64,000 bases of DNA from Streptomyces sp. LaPpAH-108 (GTDB taxonomy: Bacteria; Actinomycetota; Actinomycetes; Streptomycetales; Streptomycetaceae): assembly GCF_000373625.1 (NCBI RefSeq), contig NZ_KB891987.1, positions 1,251,655 to 1,315,654 of the forward strand, written 5' to 3'. The notes beneath the pieces are model-generated. The model made no database searches and was not told where the DNA came from. It worked only from the letters and a program-made list of their open reading frames with translations. How positions within the stretch are numbered: position 1 is the stretch's first letter; the number at the start of each line of letters is the position of its first letter. This document shows, one piece after another, positions 19,545-28,774 of the stretch. The position numbers and the translations under genes are program-made.

Positions 19545-20369
19545 ATGACGCACACGCACGCGGCCGACGCCCGCCTCTTCCGCTCCCTGCACACCCCCGC
19601 CGCCCCGCTCGCGCTCGCCAACGCGTGGGACGTGGCGAGCGCCCTCGTCGTGGAGGCGGCGGGCGCCCGCGCGATCGCCACCACCAGCGCCGGGGTCTCC
19701 TGGGCGCTCGGTGCGCCCGACGGCGGCGCCCTCACCCGCGAGCGGGCCCTCGAGGTGATCGCCCGCATCGCCGCCGCCGTCACGGTGCCGGTCACCGCCG
19801 ACATCGAGGACGGGTACGGCGCGGACGCCGCCGCCGTCGCGGAGACGGTCGCCGGGGTGATCGAGGCGGGCGCCGTCGGCGTCAACATCGAGGACGGCAC
19901 CCGGCCCCCGGCCGAGCTGGCCGCCCGGCTCGGCGCGGCCCGGCGGAGCGCCGAGCGGGCGGGGGCCGACCTGTTCCTCAACGCCCGTGTCGACACCTAC
20001 CTGCTGGGTCTGGGCGACCCGGAGACCCGCCTGGAGGAGACCCTGACCCGGGCCCGGCTGTACGTGGAGGCGGGCGCCGACGGCGTCTTCGTCCCCGGCG
20101 TCACCGACCCGGCCACCCTCAAGGCGCTGGCCGAGGACATTGCCGTACCGCTCAACGTCATGGCGGGCCCCGGAGCGCCGTCCGTCGACGAGCTCGGCAC
20201 CCTCGGGGTGGCCCGGGTGAGCCTCGGCCCGGGGGTGGCGCTGGCCGCGTACGGCGCCGCCCGGCGTGCCGCGCGGGAGCTGTTCGAGAGCGGCACCGTC
20301 ACCTCGGCCGCCGACGCGCTGAGCTTCGCGGAGCTGGACGGGCTGCTGGCCGGGCCGGAGCGGCGATGA
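19545..20369 (+). CDS. isocitrate lyase/PEP mutase superfamily protein
   Basis: 274 residues, a TIM-barrel of the ICL/PEPM superfamily. ANAWDVASALVVEAAGARAIATTS at the N-terminus and the metal-binding TADIEDGYG are typical. The KKCGH loop of isocitrate lyase and the EDKxxxxxNS loop of PEP mutase are both absent; the matching loop reads IEDGTRPPAEL. It therefore belongs to the large uncharacterised branch often called phosphonomutase-like, cleaving or forming C-C or P-C bonds in an unknown substrate. The ATG at 19545 lacks a ribosome binding site and may be leaderless; the frame also has an ATG 51 bp upstream. Confidence 0.8.
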   Translation: MTHTHAADARLFRSLHTPAAPLALANAWDVASALVVEAAGARAIATTSAGVSWALGAPDGGALTRERALEVIARIAAAVTVPVTADIEDGYGADAAAVAETVAGVIEAGAVGVNIEDGTRPPAELAARLGAARRSAERAGADLFLNARVDTYLLGLGDPETRLEETLTRARLYVEAGADGVFVPGVTDPATLKALAEDIAVPLNVMAGPGAPSVDELGTLGVARVSLGPGVALAAYGAARRAARELFESGTVTSAADALSFAELDGLLAGPERR

Positions 20370-20394
20370 GTGGGGCGTCAGTGATAGGTGAGAC

Positions 20395-20468
20395 TTATGA
20401 CGCGATAGATTTGGCCGATTAAGTCAGGATAAGCACTGCCTATCACGTCATTAATTCGACTTTTGACA
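20395..20468 (+). promoter_or_regulatory. AT-rich palindrome and promoter of the FNT gene
   Basis: TTATGACGCGATAG (20395-20408) and CTATCACGTCATTAA (20440-20454) form a long inverted repeat with one mismatch and one gap around a 31-nt centre. A consensus -35 box TTGACA follows at 20463-20468, with a weak -10 candidate 17 bp later. The AT-richness is exceptional for this genome. The layout suggests an operator upstream of, or overlapping, the promoter. Confidence 0.5.
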
Positions 20469-20551
20469 TTTCCAGATCGGCGGGCGCACACTGCTCCACG
20501 CGTGAGAGTCGGACAATCCGACCATGAGTGAGCAGCACTGAGAGGGCCACC

Positions 20552-21442
20552 GTGCCGATACCACTGGAAGAAGCTCTGGACAGCCAGATCGCGGCAGCGC
20601 GCGGCAAGGCGAAGCTGCTCCGCTCGCCCGGGCGTTATCTCGTGCTCGCGGCGCTCGCGGGAGCCTTCATCGGTGTGGGCGTCGTCCTGATGGTCATGGT
20701 GTCCGGCCCGCTCACCCTCGCGCACTCGCCCTGGGTCAAGCTGATCCAGGGGCTCGTCTTCGGTGTCGCGCTGACCCTGGTGATCTTCGCCGGTGGCGAG
20801 CTGGCCACCAGCAACATGATGACGATGGTCCAGGGCGCGGTCCGCCGTACCGTCGCGCCCCTCGCCGCGCTCGCCGTGATCGTCGGCTCCTTCGTCGGCA
20901 ACCTGGTCGGCTCGGTCGGCTTCGCCTGGCTGGTCCACGCCGCCGGGGTGCTGGGCGTCGTGCCCGCGCCCGGAGCGCCCGCCCCCGGTCTGACCGGTCT
21001 GACCGGCATGCTCAACGCCAAGATGGCCGAGAGCGGCGAGGCGATGTTCTTCCGCGGCGTGCTCTGCAACTTCCTGGTCTGTCTGACCGTGTGGATGGGC
21101 ATGCGCACCCGCTCCGACACGGCGAAGATCATGATGATCTTCGCGGGCATCCTGGCCTTCGTCGCCTCCGGCTTCGAGCACGTCGTCGCCAACATGACGA
21201 CCTTCTCGCTCGGCCTCTTCGAGCACGTCCCCGGTGTGACGGTGGGCGCCTTCGCCCACAACCTGCTCTTCGTGGGCCTCGGCAACCTGGTCGGCGGCGG
21301 ACTGCTGGTGGGCGTGGCGTACGCGTACACCGGGCGCCGCGCCAAGCCGACCGCGACCGCCGCCGCTCCCACGGCCGCGGTGCCCGCGCCGCGCGCCGGT
21401 GACGAGCCCGCTGGCGCGGTGCCGGTGGCGGAGACCGCCTGA
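20552..21442 (+). CDS. formate/nitrite transporter (FNT) family channel
   Basis: 296-residue membrane protein with six expected helices. The FNT hallmarks are clear: GGELATSNMM in the first half, FFRGVLCNFLVCLTVWMGM in the second and GFEHVVANM near the end. FNT proteins are pentameric pores for formate, nitrite or hydrosulfide. The GTG at 20552 has GAGAGG at proper spacing; a GTG eight codons earlier is less likely. It is a single gene with its own AT-rich promoter. No nitrite reductase or formate dehydrogenase gene is adjacent, so the anion is not determined. The C-terminus is an Ala/Pro-rich tail. Confidence 0.88.
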   Translation: MPIPLEEALDSQIAAARGKAKLLRSPGRYLVLAALAGAFIGVGVVLMVMVSGPLTLAHSPWVKLIQGLVFGVALTLVIFAGGELATSNMMTMVQGAVRRTVAPLAALAVIVGSFVGNLVGSVGFAWLVHAAGVLGVVPAPGAPAPGLTGLTGMLNAKMAESGEAMFFRGVLCNFLVCLTVWMGMRTRSDTAKIMMIFAGILAFVASGFEHVVANMTTFSLGLFEHVPGVTVGAFAHNLLFVGLGNLVGGGLLVGVAYAYTGRRAKPTATAAAPTAAVPAPRAGDEPAGAVPVAETA

Positions 21443-21534
21443 GCCCGCGCGAGCATCCGAGGCTCACCGCCCCCGCCACACTTCACCCGTTCGCCCCGCC
21501 GGACGCGTGAGGGGTGGTGGGGGCGGCCCGTTTC

Positions 21535-21603
21535 CGGTACCAACGATCCAGTAGCACCCCTTTTCGGGTGACCAAGATCAGGCAGCACCGGTCGGTACCG
21601 AAC
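21535..21603 (+). promoter_or_regulatory. repeated CGGTACC motif before the acyl-CoA dehydrogenase
   Basis: CGGTACCAAC (21535-21544) and CGGTACCGAAC (21593-21603) stand 58 bp apart, directly upstream of the acyl-CoA dehydrogenase gene. Each contains the palindrome GGTACC. A TetR-type fatty-acid regulator could bind such a pair, but the signal is short and may be chance. Confidence 0.25.
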
Positions 21604-21641
21604 GGACCGCAACCGTCCCTCTTCGCGGTGAGGTGAGCCTC

Positions 21642-23579
21642 ATGTCCGCTCCCACCACTCAACGCACCACCGTCTCCGAGCGCGAGGCCCGCCAGGTGGC
21701 GGAGGCCGCCCGGGAGCAGGGCTGGCGCAAACCGAGCTTCGCCAAGGAACTCTTCCTCGGGCGCTTCCGGCTCGACCTCATCCACCCCCACCCGCTCCCC
21801 GACCCCGAGAGCGTGCGGCGCGGTGAGGCGTTCCTCGCGGAGCTGCGCGCCTTCTGCGAGAGCGAGATCGACGCGGCCCGCATCGAGCGCGAGGCCCGTA
21901 TCCCCGACGAGGTCGTGGCCGGGCTCAAGCGGCTCGGCGCGCTCGGCATGAAGATCGACCCCAAGTACGGCGGCCTGGGCCTGTCCCAGCTGTACTACAA
22001 CAAGGCGCTCGCGCTGGCAGGGTCGGTCAGCCCGGCGGTGGGCGCGCTGCTCTCCGCGCACCAGTCGATCGGCGTGCCCCAGCCGCTGAAGATCTTCGGC
22101 ACCCAGGAGCAGAAGGACGCGTTCCTGCCGCGCTGCGCGAGCACCGACATCTCGGCGTTCCTGCTGACCGAGCCGGACGTGGGCTCGGACCCGGCGCGCC
22201 TGGCGACGACGGCCGTGCCGGACGGGGACGACTACATCCTGGACGGCGTCAAGCTGTGGACCACCAACGGCGTGGTCGCGGACCTGCTGGTCGTCATGGC
22301 GCGGGTGCCGAAGTCCGAGGGGCACCCCGGCGGCATCACCGCGTTCGTGGTGGAGGGCACGGCCGAGGGCGTCACCGTCGAGCACCGCAACGCGTTCATG
22401 GGGCTGCGCGGCATCGAGAACGGCGTGACCCGCCTCCACCGGGTGCGCGTCCCCGCCGCGAACCGCATCGGACCCGAGGGCGCCGGTCTGAAGATCGCGC
22501 TGACCACGCTGAACACCGGGCGGCTCTCGCTGCCCGCGATGTGCGCGGGTGCGGGCAAGTGGTGTCTGAAGATCGCCCGGCAGTGGGCGGCCGAGCGCGA
22601 GCAGTGGGGCAAGCCGGTCGCGCTGCACGAGGCCGTCGGCTCCAAGATCAGCTTCATCGCGGCGACCACGTTCGCGCTGGAGGCCGTCGTCGACCTCGCC
22701 TCCCAGATGGCCGACGAGGACCGCAACGACATCCGCATCGAGGCCGCGCTCGCCAAGCTCTACGGCTCCGAGATGTCCTGGCTGATGGCCGACGAGCTGG
22801 TCCAGATCCGCGGCGGCCGGGGCTACGAGACCGCCGAGTCGCTGGCGGCGCGCGGCGAGCGGGGCGTACCGGCCGAGCAGATGCTGCGCGACCTGCGGAT
22901 CAACCGCATCTTCGAGGGCTCGACCGAGATCATGCACCTGCTGATCGCACGCGAGGCCGTCGACGCCCACCTCTCGGTCGCCGGTGACCTCATCGACCCG
23001 GACACCTCCCTCCAGGACAAGGCGAAGGCGGCTGCCGACGCGGGCGTCTTCTACGCCAAGTGGCTCCCGAAGCTGGTCGCGGGCCCGGGCCAACTCCCGT
23101 CCTCGTTCGGCGAGTTCAAGCACGGCATCGACCTGTCGGGCCATCTGCGCTTCGTGGAACGGCACGCCCGCAAGCTCGCCCGCGCCACCTTCTACGGCAT
23201 GTCCCGCTGGCAGGGCCGCATGGAGACCAAGCAGGGCTTCCTCGGCCGCATCGTGGACATCGGCGCCGAACTCTTCGCCATGAGCGCCGCCTGCGTCCGC
23301 GCCGAACGCCTGCGCCGCGAGGGCGACCACGGCCGCGAGGCCTACCAGCTCGCCGACGCCTTCTGCCACCAGTCCCGCCTCCGCGTCGACGACCTCTTCA
23401 CCCGCCTGTGGTCCAACACCGACGACCTGGACCGCAAGGTCGTCAAGAACGTCCTCAACGGCTCCTACGACTGGCTGGAGGACGGCATCCTCGACCCGTC
23501 GACGGACGGCCCGTGGATCGCGGACGCGACGCCCGGCCCGAGCAGGGAGCCGAGCGCCCGTCGTCCCTTCGGCGGGTGA
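21642..23579 (+). CDS. acyl-CoA dehydrogenase, long C-terminally extended type
   Basis: 645 residues, longer than the usual 380-400, with the ACAD core followed by a helical C-terminal extension of roughly 150-200 residues, as in bacterial FadE-like and VLCAD-like enzymes. Core motifs include FLLTEPDVGSDPARL (FAD/substrate region), LWTTNGVVADLLVVMARV and IRGGRGYETAESLAARGE, then LRDLRINRIFEGSTEIM at the FAD dimer contact. It would dehydrogenate acyl-CoA to enoyl-CoA using FAD. The ATG at 21642 with GGTGAGGTG was preferred over a GTG nine bases earlier. The gene stands alone, without neighbouring beta-oxidation genes. Confidence 0.88.
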   Translation: MSAPTTQRTTVSEREARQVAEAAREQGWRKPSFAKELFLGRFRLDLIHPHPLPDPESVRRGEAFLAELRAFCESEIDAARIEREARIPDEVVAGLKRLGALGMKIDPKYGGLGLSQLYYNKALALAGSVSPAVGALLSAHQSIGVPQPLKIFGTQEQKDAFLPRCASTDISAFLLTEPDVGSDPARLATTAVPDGDDYILDGVKLWTTNGVVADLLVVMARVPKSEGHPGGITAFVVEGTAEGVTVEHRNAFMGLRGIENGVTRLHRVRVPAANRIGPEGAGLKIALTTLNTGRLSLPAMCAGAGKWCLKIARQWAAEREQWGKPVALHEAVGSKISFIAATTFALEAVVDLASQMADEDRNDIRIEAALAKLYGSEMSWLMADELVQIRGGRGYETAESLAARGERGVPAEQMLRDLRINRIFEGSTEIMHLLIAREAVDAHLSVAGDLIDPDTSLQDKAKAAADAGVFYAKWLPKLVAGPGQLPSSFGEFKHGIDLSGHLRFVERHARKLARATFYGMSRWQGRMETKQGFLGRIVDIGAELFAMSAACVRAERLRREGDHGREAYQLADAFCHQSRLRVDDLFTRLWSNTDDLDRKVVKNVLNGSYDWLEDGILDPSTDGPWIADATPGPSREPSARRPFGG

Positions 23580-23583
23580 CTCG

Positions 23584-24003
23584 CTAGAGAGTGCCGGGTG
23601 GCATCAGCCACTGGGTCGGCTGCCCCGTGACCGACGCGATGGTCTCGAAGTCGTTGTCGTAATGGAGCACGGTGAGCCCCTGGAGCTCGGCGGTCGCGGC
23701 GACCAGCAGGTCCACCGTGCCCGCCGAGCGGTGCTGTCCCTTGGCGGTGAGTTGCTCCTGCACCGCCCATGCGCGGGTCACGGCGCGGTCGTCGAGTGGC
23801 GTCCAGCCGAACAGAGTGTCGAGATCCGCGACTATCTGTTCACGGTCTTCGGCGCTCCTGGCGCTGTAGAGGAGTTCGATCTCGGTGACCGGGCAGCGTG
23901 CGATGAGACCCTCCTTCAGGGGGTTCTCCCACCGTGACCGGGCCTTTTCGCCAAGGATGCGGACCAGGGCGCTTGTGTCGACGAGGTAGCGGGCAGTCGT
24001 CAT
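23584..24003 (-). CDS. vapC: PIN-domain toxin VapC
   Basis: 139-residue ribonuclease of the PIN fold. The acidic metal-binding residues are visible: Asp9 in YLVDTSALVRIL, Glu in VTEIELLYSA, Asp in GTVDLLVAATA and the final Asp of HYDNDFE. VapC toxins cleave RNA, often tRNA or rRNA, when freed from antitoxin. It starts with an ATGA overlap with the upstream antitoxin gene and ends 5 bp from the convergent acyl-CoA dehydrogenase stop. All catalytic positions look intact, so the toxin is probably active. Confidence 0.88.
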   Translation of the reverse strand: MTTARYLVDTSALVRILGEKARSRWENPLKEGLIARCPVTEIELLYSARSAEDREQIVADLDTLFGWTPLDDRAVTRAWAVQEQLTAKGQHRSAGTVDLLVAATAELQGLTVLHYDNDFETIASVTGQPTQWLMPPGTL

Positions 24004-24209
24004 CGACGGTAGTTCCTCTTGTCCAGCAAGATGTCGAAGTCGCCCGCGTCGGCGCGAGCGGCCAGTCGCGCCAGCGCCAGCGCCCGCTTCTTGCGCTCGA
24101 CGCCCTCCTTCAAGGCGGCCGTCACGGTGTCCTTCTTGGTCTTCGTGCCGAACGCTATGGCCGCGTCCGCCAGCAGCTGCTCGTCGATGTCGATCAGGGT
24201 CTTGGCCAT
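24000..24209 (-). CDS. vapB: VapB-type antitoxin
   Basis: 69-residue antitoxin. The N-terminal half (MAKTLIDIDEQLLADAA, then TKKDTVTAALKEGVE) has the beta-strand plus two-helix layout of VapB/ribbon-helix-helix DNA-binding proteins. The C-terminal part (LLDKRNYRR) would wrap around the toxin. Its stop overlaps the vapC start, giving coupled translation with the antitoxin first. A pair of direct repeats just upstream is the likely autoregulatory operator. Confidence 0.88.
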   Translation of the reverse strand: MAKTLIDIDEQLLADAAIAFGTKTKKDTVTAALKEGVERKKRALALARLAARADAGDFDILLDKRNYRR

Positions 24210-24221
24210 GACTGCACTCTC

Positions 24222-24252
24222 CGTATATCCAGAGGACGGACTCGTATATCCA
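24222..24252 (-). promoter_or_regulatory. vapBC operator repeats
   Basis: CGTATATCCA occurs twice, at 24222-24231 and 24243-24252, exactly 21 bp apart (two helical turns), 13 bp upstream of the vapB start. This phasing suits cooperative binding of two VapB dimers on one DNA face. The motif is AT-rich and unlike its surroundings. Confidence 0.65.
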
Positions 24253-24334
24253 TAGTAGCCCGGCGAAGGACATCACCCACCCGGGAACCGGACGCGCTGT
24301 CCATCCCGTCCTCGCGGGCGGACACAATAGGTGG

Positions 24335-25603
24335 ATGACCGACAGTCTTGTCAGCCCCGTGCCTCTCGCCGATCCGCATCTGGTGTACGACCCGCTTCCC
24401 GGTGGCGGGCCGAAGGATGTGGTGATTCTCGGGTCCACCGGGTCGATCGGCACGCAGGCGATCGACCTCGTGCTGCGTAATCCCGACCGTTTCCGGGTGA
24501 CCGCGCTGTCCGCCAACGGCGGGCGGGCGGCGCTGCTCGCCGAGCAGGCGTACCGGCTGCGGGTGCGGACCGTGGCGGTGGCGCGCGAGGACGCCGTACC
24601 GGAACTGCGCGAGGCGCTGGCCGGGCACTACGGCACCGAGCCGCTGCCGGAGATCCTGGCCGGGCCCGACGCGGCTGCCCAGCTCGCCGCCTCCGACTGC
24701 CACACCGTGCTGAACGGCATCACCGGCTCGATCGGTCTCGCGCCGACCCTGGCCGCCCTGGAGGCGGGCCGCACCCTCGCGCTCGCCAACAAGGAGTCGC
24801 TGATCGTCGGCGGCCCGCTGGTCAAGGCGCTGGCCAAGCCGGGGCAGATCATCCCGGTGGACTCCGAGCACGCCGCCCTCTTCCAGGCCCTGGCCGCAGG
24901 CACCCGCGCCGACGTCCGCAAGCTGGTCGTCACCGCCTCCGGCGGCCCCTTCCGCGGCCGTACGAAGAGCGAGCTGGCGAACGTCACGGTCGCCGACGCC
25001 CTCGCCCACCCCACCTGGGCCATGGGCCCGGTCATCACCGTCAACTCCGCGACCCTCGTCAACAAGGGCCTGGAAGTCATCGAGGCGCACCTCCTCTACG
25101 ACATTTCCTTCGACCACATTGAGGTGGTCGTGCATCCCCAGTCGTATGTCCACTCGATGATCGAGTTCACCGACGGCTCCACGATCGCCCAGGCGACGCC
25201 CCCCGACATGGGCGGGCCCATCGCCATCGGCCTGGGCTGGCCCGAGCGCGTCCCCGACGCCGCCCCGGCCTTCGACTGGAGCAAGGCGTCCACCTGGGAA
25301 TTCTTCCCGCTGGACAACGACGCCTTCCCCTCGGTGAACCTCGCCCGGCACGTGGGACGGCTCGCGGGGACCGCCCCGGCGGTGTTCAATGCCGCCAACG
25401 AGGAGTGCGTCGCCGCCTTCCTGAACGGCGCGCTGCCCTTCAACGGGATCATGGAGACCGTCACCCGGGTCGTCGAGGAACACGGCACCCCGGTACCGGG
25501 AACCTCGCTCACGGTGTCGGACGTCCTCGAAGCGGAGACCTGGGCCCGCGCCCGGGCCCGCGAACTGACAGCCACGACGGCGACCGCGGAGGCGCGTGCA
25601 TGA
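24335..25603 (+). CDS. dxr: 1-deoxy-D-xylulose-5-phosphate reductoisomerase
   Basis: 422-residue enzyme of the MEP isoprenoid pathway, converting DXP to MEP with NADPH. It shows the N-terminal cofactor motif [15 protein letters not shown], the metal/substrate segments [14 protein letters not shown] and [10 protein letters not shown], and [23 protein letters not shown] with the key Glu. The ATG follows an AGGTGG sequence. The stop overlaps the ATG of the rseP-like gene (ATGA), and ispG follows, an order conserved in actinobacteria that joins two MEP enzymes with a membrane protease. Confidence 0.95.
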   Translation: MTDSLVSPVPLADPHLVYDPLPGGGPKDVVILGSTGSIGTQAIDLVLRNPDRFRVTALSANGGRAALLAEQAYRLRVRTVAVAREDAVPELREALAGHYGTEPLPEILAGPDAAAQLAASDCHTVLNGITGSIGLAPTLAALEAGRTLALANKESLIVGGPLVKALAKPGQIIPVDSEHAALFQALAAGTRADVRKLVVTASGGPFRGRTKSELANVTVADALAHPTWAMGPVITVNSATLVNKGLEVIEAHLLYDISFDHIEVVVHPQSYVHSMIEFTDGSTIAQATPPDMGGPIAIGLGWPERVPDAAPAFDWSKASTWEFFPLDNDAFPSVNLARHVGRLAGTAPAVFNAANEECVAAFLNGALPFNGIMETVTRVVEEHGTPVPGTSLTVSDVLEAETWARARARELTATTATAEARA

Positions 25604-26904
25604 CGACCTTGATGTTCATCCTCGGCATAGCGGTCTTCGCGGTCGGCCTGCTCGTCTCGATCGCCTGGCACGAGCTGGGGCACCTCTCCACCGCCAAGCT
25701 CTTCGGCATCCGCGTCCCGCAGTACATGGTCGGCTTCGGCCCCACCATCTGGTCGCGGCACAAGGGCGACACCGAGTACGGCATCAAGGCCGTCCCGCTC
25801 GGCGGCTACATCCGCATGATCGGCATGTTCCCGCCGGACGACGCGGGCCGGGTCTCCGCCCGCTCCACCTCCCCGTGGCGCGGCATGATCGAGGACGCCC
25901 GCTCGGCGGCCTTCGAGGAGCTCCAGCCCGGTGACGAGACGCGCATGTTCTACACGCGCAAGCCGTGGAAACGCGTCATCGTCATGTTCGCCGGCCCCTT
26001 CATGAACCTGATCCTCGCGGTCGGCCTGTTCTTCACCGTGCTCATGGGCTTCGGCATCCAGCAGCAGACCAACACGGTCGCCTCGGTCTCGCCCTGTGTC
26101 ATCGCGCAGAGCCAGCACCGCGACACCTGCAGGAAGTCCGACCCGGCCTCCCCGGCCGAGGCCGCCGGGCTCAAGGCGCACGACAAGATCCTCTCCTTCG
26201 ACGGCAAGCCGACCAAGGACTGGAACACGCTGTCCGACCTCATCCGTGACAGCGCGGGCAGGAGCGTCCCGATCCTGGTCGAGCGCGACGGCAAGCAGCT
26301 CACCCTGCACGCCACCATCGCCACCAACCAGGTCGCCAAGAAGGACGCGAGCGGCACCTACGTCCAGGGGGAGTACGTCAAGGCGGGCTTCCTCGGCTTC
26401 AGCGCCGCCACCGGCGTCGTCCAGCTCGGCTTCGGCGACTCGGTGGTCTGGATGGGCGACCAGGTCGGCAACGCGGTGGACTCCCTCGTCGCGCTGCCCG
26501 GCAAGATCCCGGCCCTGTGGAACGCCGCCTTCGGCGACGGCCCGCGCGAGCCGGACTCCCCGATGGGCATCGTCGGCGCCGCCCGCGTCACCGGCGAGAT
26601 CGCCACGCTGGACATCCCGGCCTCCCAGCAGGTCGCGATGTTCGTGTTCGTGCTCGCCGGGTTCAACCTCTCGCTGTTCCTCTTCAACATGCTCCCGCTG
26701 CTCCCGCTCGACGGCGGGCACATCGCGGGCGCGCTGTGGGAGTCGCTGCGGCGCAACCTCGCCCGGGTGCTGCGCCGCCCCGACCCGGGCCCCTTCGACG
26801 TGGCCAAGCTGATGCCGGTGGCCTACGTCGTGGCGGGCATCTTCGTCTGCTTCACGCTTCTCGTGCTGATCGCGGACGTGGTGAACCCGGTCAAGATCTC
26901 CTAG
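25600..26904 (+). CDS. rseP: site-2 metalloprotease, RseP/RIP1 family
   Basis: 434-residue membrane zinc protease that cuts transmembrane segments of anti-sigma factors and similar clients. The zinc motif HELGH is at residues 24-28 in the first helix. A PDZ domain lies at about 180-260 ([19 protein letters not shown]). The third zinc ligand is in [17 protein letters not shown] near the C-terminus. The ATG overlapping the dxr stop is the correct start; the frame is open further upstream only because it reads through dxr. A GC-rich hairpin follows. Confidence 0.93.
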   Translation: MTTLMFILGIAVFAVGLLVSIAWHELGHLSTAKLFGIRVPQYMVGFGPTIWSRHKGDTEYGIKAVPLGGYIRMIGMFPPDDAGRVSARSTSPWRGMIEDARSAAFEELQPGDETRMFYTRKPWKRVIVMFAGPFMNLILAVGLFFTVLMGFGIQQQTNTVASVSPCVIAQSQHRDTCRKSDPASPAEAAGLKAHDKILSFDGKPTKDWNTLSDLIRDSAGRSVPILVERDGKQLTLHATIATNQVAKKDASGTYVQGEYVKAGFLGFSAATGVVQLGFGDSVVWMGDQVGNAVDSLVALPGKIPALWNAAFGDGPREPDSPMGIVGAARVTGEIATLDIPASQQVAMFVFVLAGFNLSLFLFNMLPLLPLDGGHIAGALWESLRRNLARVLRRPDPGPFDVAKLMPVAYVVAGIFVCFTLLVLIADVVNPVKIS

Positions 26905-26923
26905 CGGTACGGCACCCCGAAGG

Positions 26924-26950
26924 CGGCCCGGAGCGTTCAGCTCCGGGCCG
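26924..26950 (+). terminator. terminator after the rseP-like gene
   Basis: Perfect 11-bp inverted repeat (CGGCCCGGAGC with GCTCCGGGCCG) around a 5-nt loop, 19 bp after the stop and followed by TCTTCC. It implies that ispG has its own promoter in the next 120 bp. Confidence 0.75.
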
Positions 26951-27076
26951 TCTTCCATTGAGTGGGTTTGCCGGGTGGGATGTGCTCGCCCGGCGGCCCG
27001 TACCGTAATCTCAGAGCCTGGAGCCCGGCGTTTCATGGGGCCGGATCTTCATCCACGACTTGGGGTTGCACAGCAG

Positions 27077-28243
27077 ATGACTGCGATTTCTCTCGGTATG
27101 CCGTCCATCCCGACCAAGATCGCCGAGCGTCGCAAGAGCCGGCAGATCCAGGTCGGCACCGTCGCGGTCGGCGGCGACGCCCCCGTCTCGGTGCAGTCCA
27201 TGACGACGACGCGTACGTCGGACATCGGGTCGACGTTGCAGCAGATCGCGGAGCTGACGGCGTCGGGCTGCCAGATCGTGCGGGTGGCGTGTCCGACGCA
27301 GGACGACGCGGACGCGCTGGCGACGATCGCCCGCAAGTCGCAGATCCCGGTGATCGCGGACATCCACTTCCAGCCGAAGTACGTCTTCGCGGCGATCGAG
27401 GCGGGGTGTGCGGCGGTCCGGGTGAACCCGGGCAACATCAAGCAGTTCGACGACAAGGTCAAGGAGATCGCGCGGGCGGCGAAGGACCACGGCACCCCGA
27501 TCCGCATCGGCGTGAACGCGGGCTCGCTGGACCGCCGCCTCCTCCAGAAGTACGGCAAGGCGACCCCCGAGGCGCTGGTGGAGTCGGCGCTGTGGGAGGC
27601 GTCCCTTTTCGAGGAGCACGATTTCCGGGACATCAAGATCTCGGTGAAGCACAACGACCCGGTCGTGATGATCGAGGCGTACCGTCAGCTGGCCGCGCAG
27701 TGCGACTACCCGCTCCACCTGGGTGTGACGGAGGCGGGTCCGGCGTTCCAGGGCACGATCAAGTCGGCGGTCGCCTTCGGCGCCCTGCTCTCCCAGGGCA
27801 TCGGTGACACGATCCGCGTCTCCCTGTCGGCCCCGCCCGCCGAGGAGGTCAAGGTGGGCCTCCAGATCCTGGAGTCCCTGAACCTGAAGCAGCGCGGCCT
27901 GGAGATCGTCTCCTGCCCGTCCTGCGGCCGTGCCCAGGTGGACGTGTACAAGCTGGCCGAGGAGGTCACCGCGGGCCTGACCGGCATGGAGGTCCCGTTG
28001 CGCGTCGCGGTCATGGGCTGCGTCGTGAACGGCCCCGGGCAGGGAGGCGAGGCCCGCGAGGCCGACCTCGGCGTCGCCTCCGGCAACGGCAAGGGCCAGA
28101 TCTTCGTCAAGGGCGAGGTAATCAAGACCGTCCCGGAGTCGAAGATCGTAGAAACCCTCATCGAAGAAGCCATGAAGCTCGCCGAACAGATGCAGGACGA
28201 GGGCGTCGAGTCAGGCGAACCGACGGTAGCGGTAGCAGGCTGA
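27077..28243 (+). CDS. ispG: 4-hydroxy-3-methylbut-2-en-1-yl diphosphate synthase
   Basis: 388-residue iron-sulfur enzyme of the MEP pathway, converting MEcPP to [17 protein letters not shown] opens the barrel domain. The C-terminal domain holds the 4Fe-4S ligands in SCPSCGRAQ and MGCVVNGPG. The ATG at 27077 lies before [18 protein letters not shown], the usual actinobacterial N-terminus; the frame is open about 100 bp more without a good start. It is separated from rseP by a terminator and followed by a tandem repeat array. Confidence 0.94.
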   Translation: MTAISLGMPSIPTKIAERRKSRQIQVGTVAVGGDAPVSVQSMTTTRTSDIGSTLQQIAELTASGCQIVRVACPTQDDADALATIARKSQIPVIADIHFQPKYVFAAIEAGCAAVRVNPGNIKQFDDKVKEIARAAKDHGTPIRIGVNAGSLDRRLLQKYGKATPEALVESALWEASLFEEHDFRDIKISVKHNDPVVMIEAYRQLAAQCDYPLHLGVTEAGPAFQGTIKSAVAFGALLSQGIGDTIRVSLSAPPAEEVKVGLQILESLNLKQRGLEIVSCPSCGRAQVDVYKLAEEVTAGLTGMEVPLRVAVMGCVVNGPGQGGEAREADLGVASGNGKGQIFVKGEVIKTVPESKIVETLIEEAMKLAEQMQDEGVESGEPTVAVAG

Positions 28244-28310
28244 GAAGCTTCGCAAGCCAACGAGGGGGGGTAGGCCGCAGGCTACCCCCCTCAGTGGCAC
28301 GGGCACCCCG

Positions 28311-28650
28311 CACCGATTCGACAGGGCTCAGCCACAGAGGGGGCGCGGGGAACGGCGCGACCAGCCACGCAAGCCCCGCAGCCGCGCACGCACCTGCACC
28401 CGCAGGCGGGATGGCGCACCCCGGCACACCGCACCGATTCGACAGGCCTCAGCCCCAGAGGGGGCGCGGGGAACTGCGCGATCAACCACGCACGGCCCGC
28501 AGCCGCGCACGCACCCGCCCCCGCAGGTGGGATGGCGCGCCCCGGCACACCGCACCGATTCGACAGGCCTCAGCCCCAGAGGGGGCGCGGGGAACTGCGC
28601 GATCAACCACGCAAGGCCCGCAGCCGCGCACGCACCCGCCCCCGCAAGCT
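28311..28650. repeat. 121-bp tandem repeat array, about 2.8 copies
   Basis: The unit beginning CACCGATTCGACAGG starts at 28311, 28432 and 28553, an exact 121-bp period. Each copy has the core GGGGCGCGGGGAAC followed by GCGCGA, then CCGCAGCCGCGCACGCACC. The last two copies are nearly identical; the first differs at more sites. The core resembles an intergenic element very common in Streptomyces genomes, usually present singly. The whole gap 28244-28774 (531 bp) has no credible gene; short frames through the array arise only from the repeat. Confidence 0.85.
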
Positions 28651-28774
28651 GGACCGCGCACCCGACACAGCCCCGCCAGGCACCCGCTCCCGAGCTGACC
28701 GACGTACACCCAAGCAGCGCAGCGACACCGCAGTTATAGTTCGGGGACCAGCGAACCTCTCAGGATGAGACCCC

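Noticed and set aside
28311..28650. CRISPR array
   Set aside because: The period is 121 bp and the whole unit is repeated with no unique spacers and no cas genes. It is a tandem intergenic repeat.
28291..28768. Short overlapping ORFs in the repeat region
   Set aside because: All are translations of the repeat unit in several frames, with repeated peptide blocks and no ribosome binding sites.
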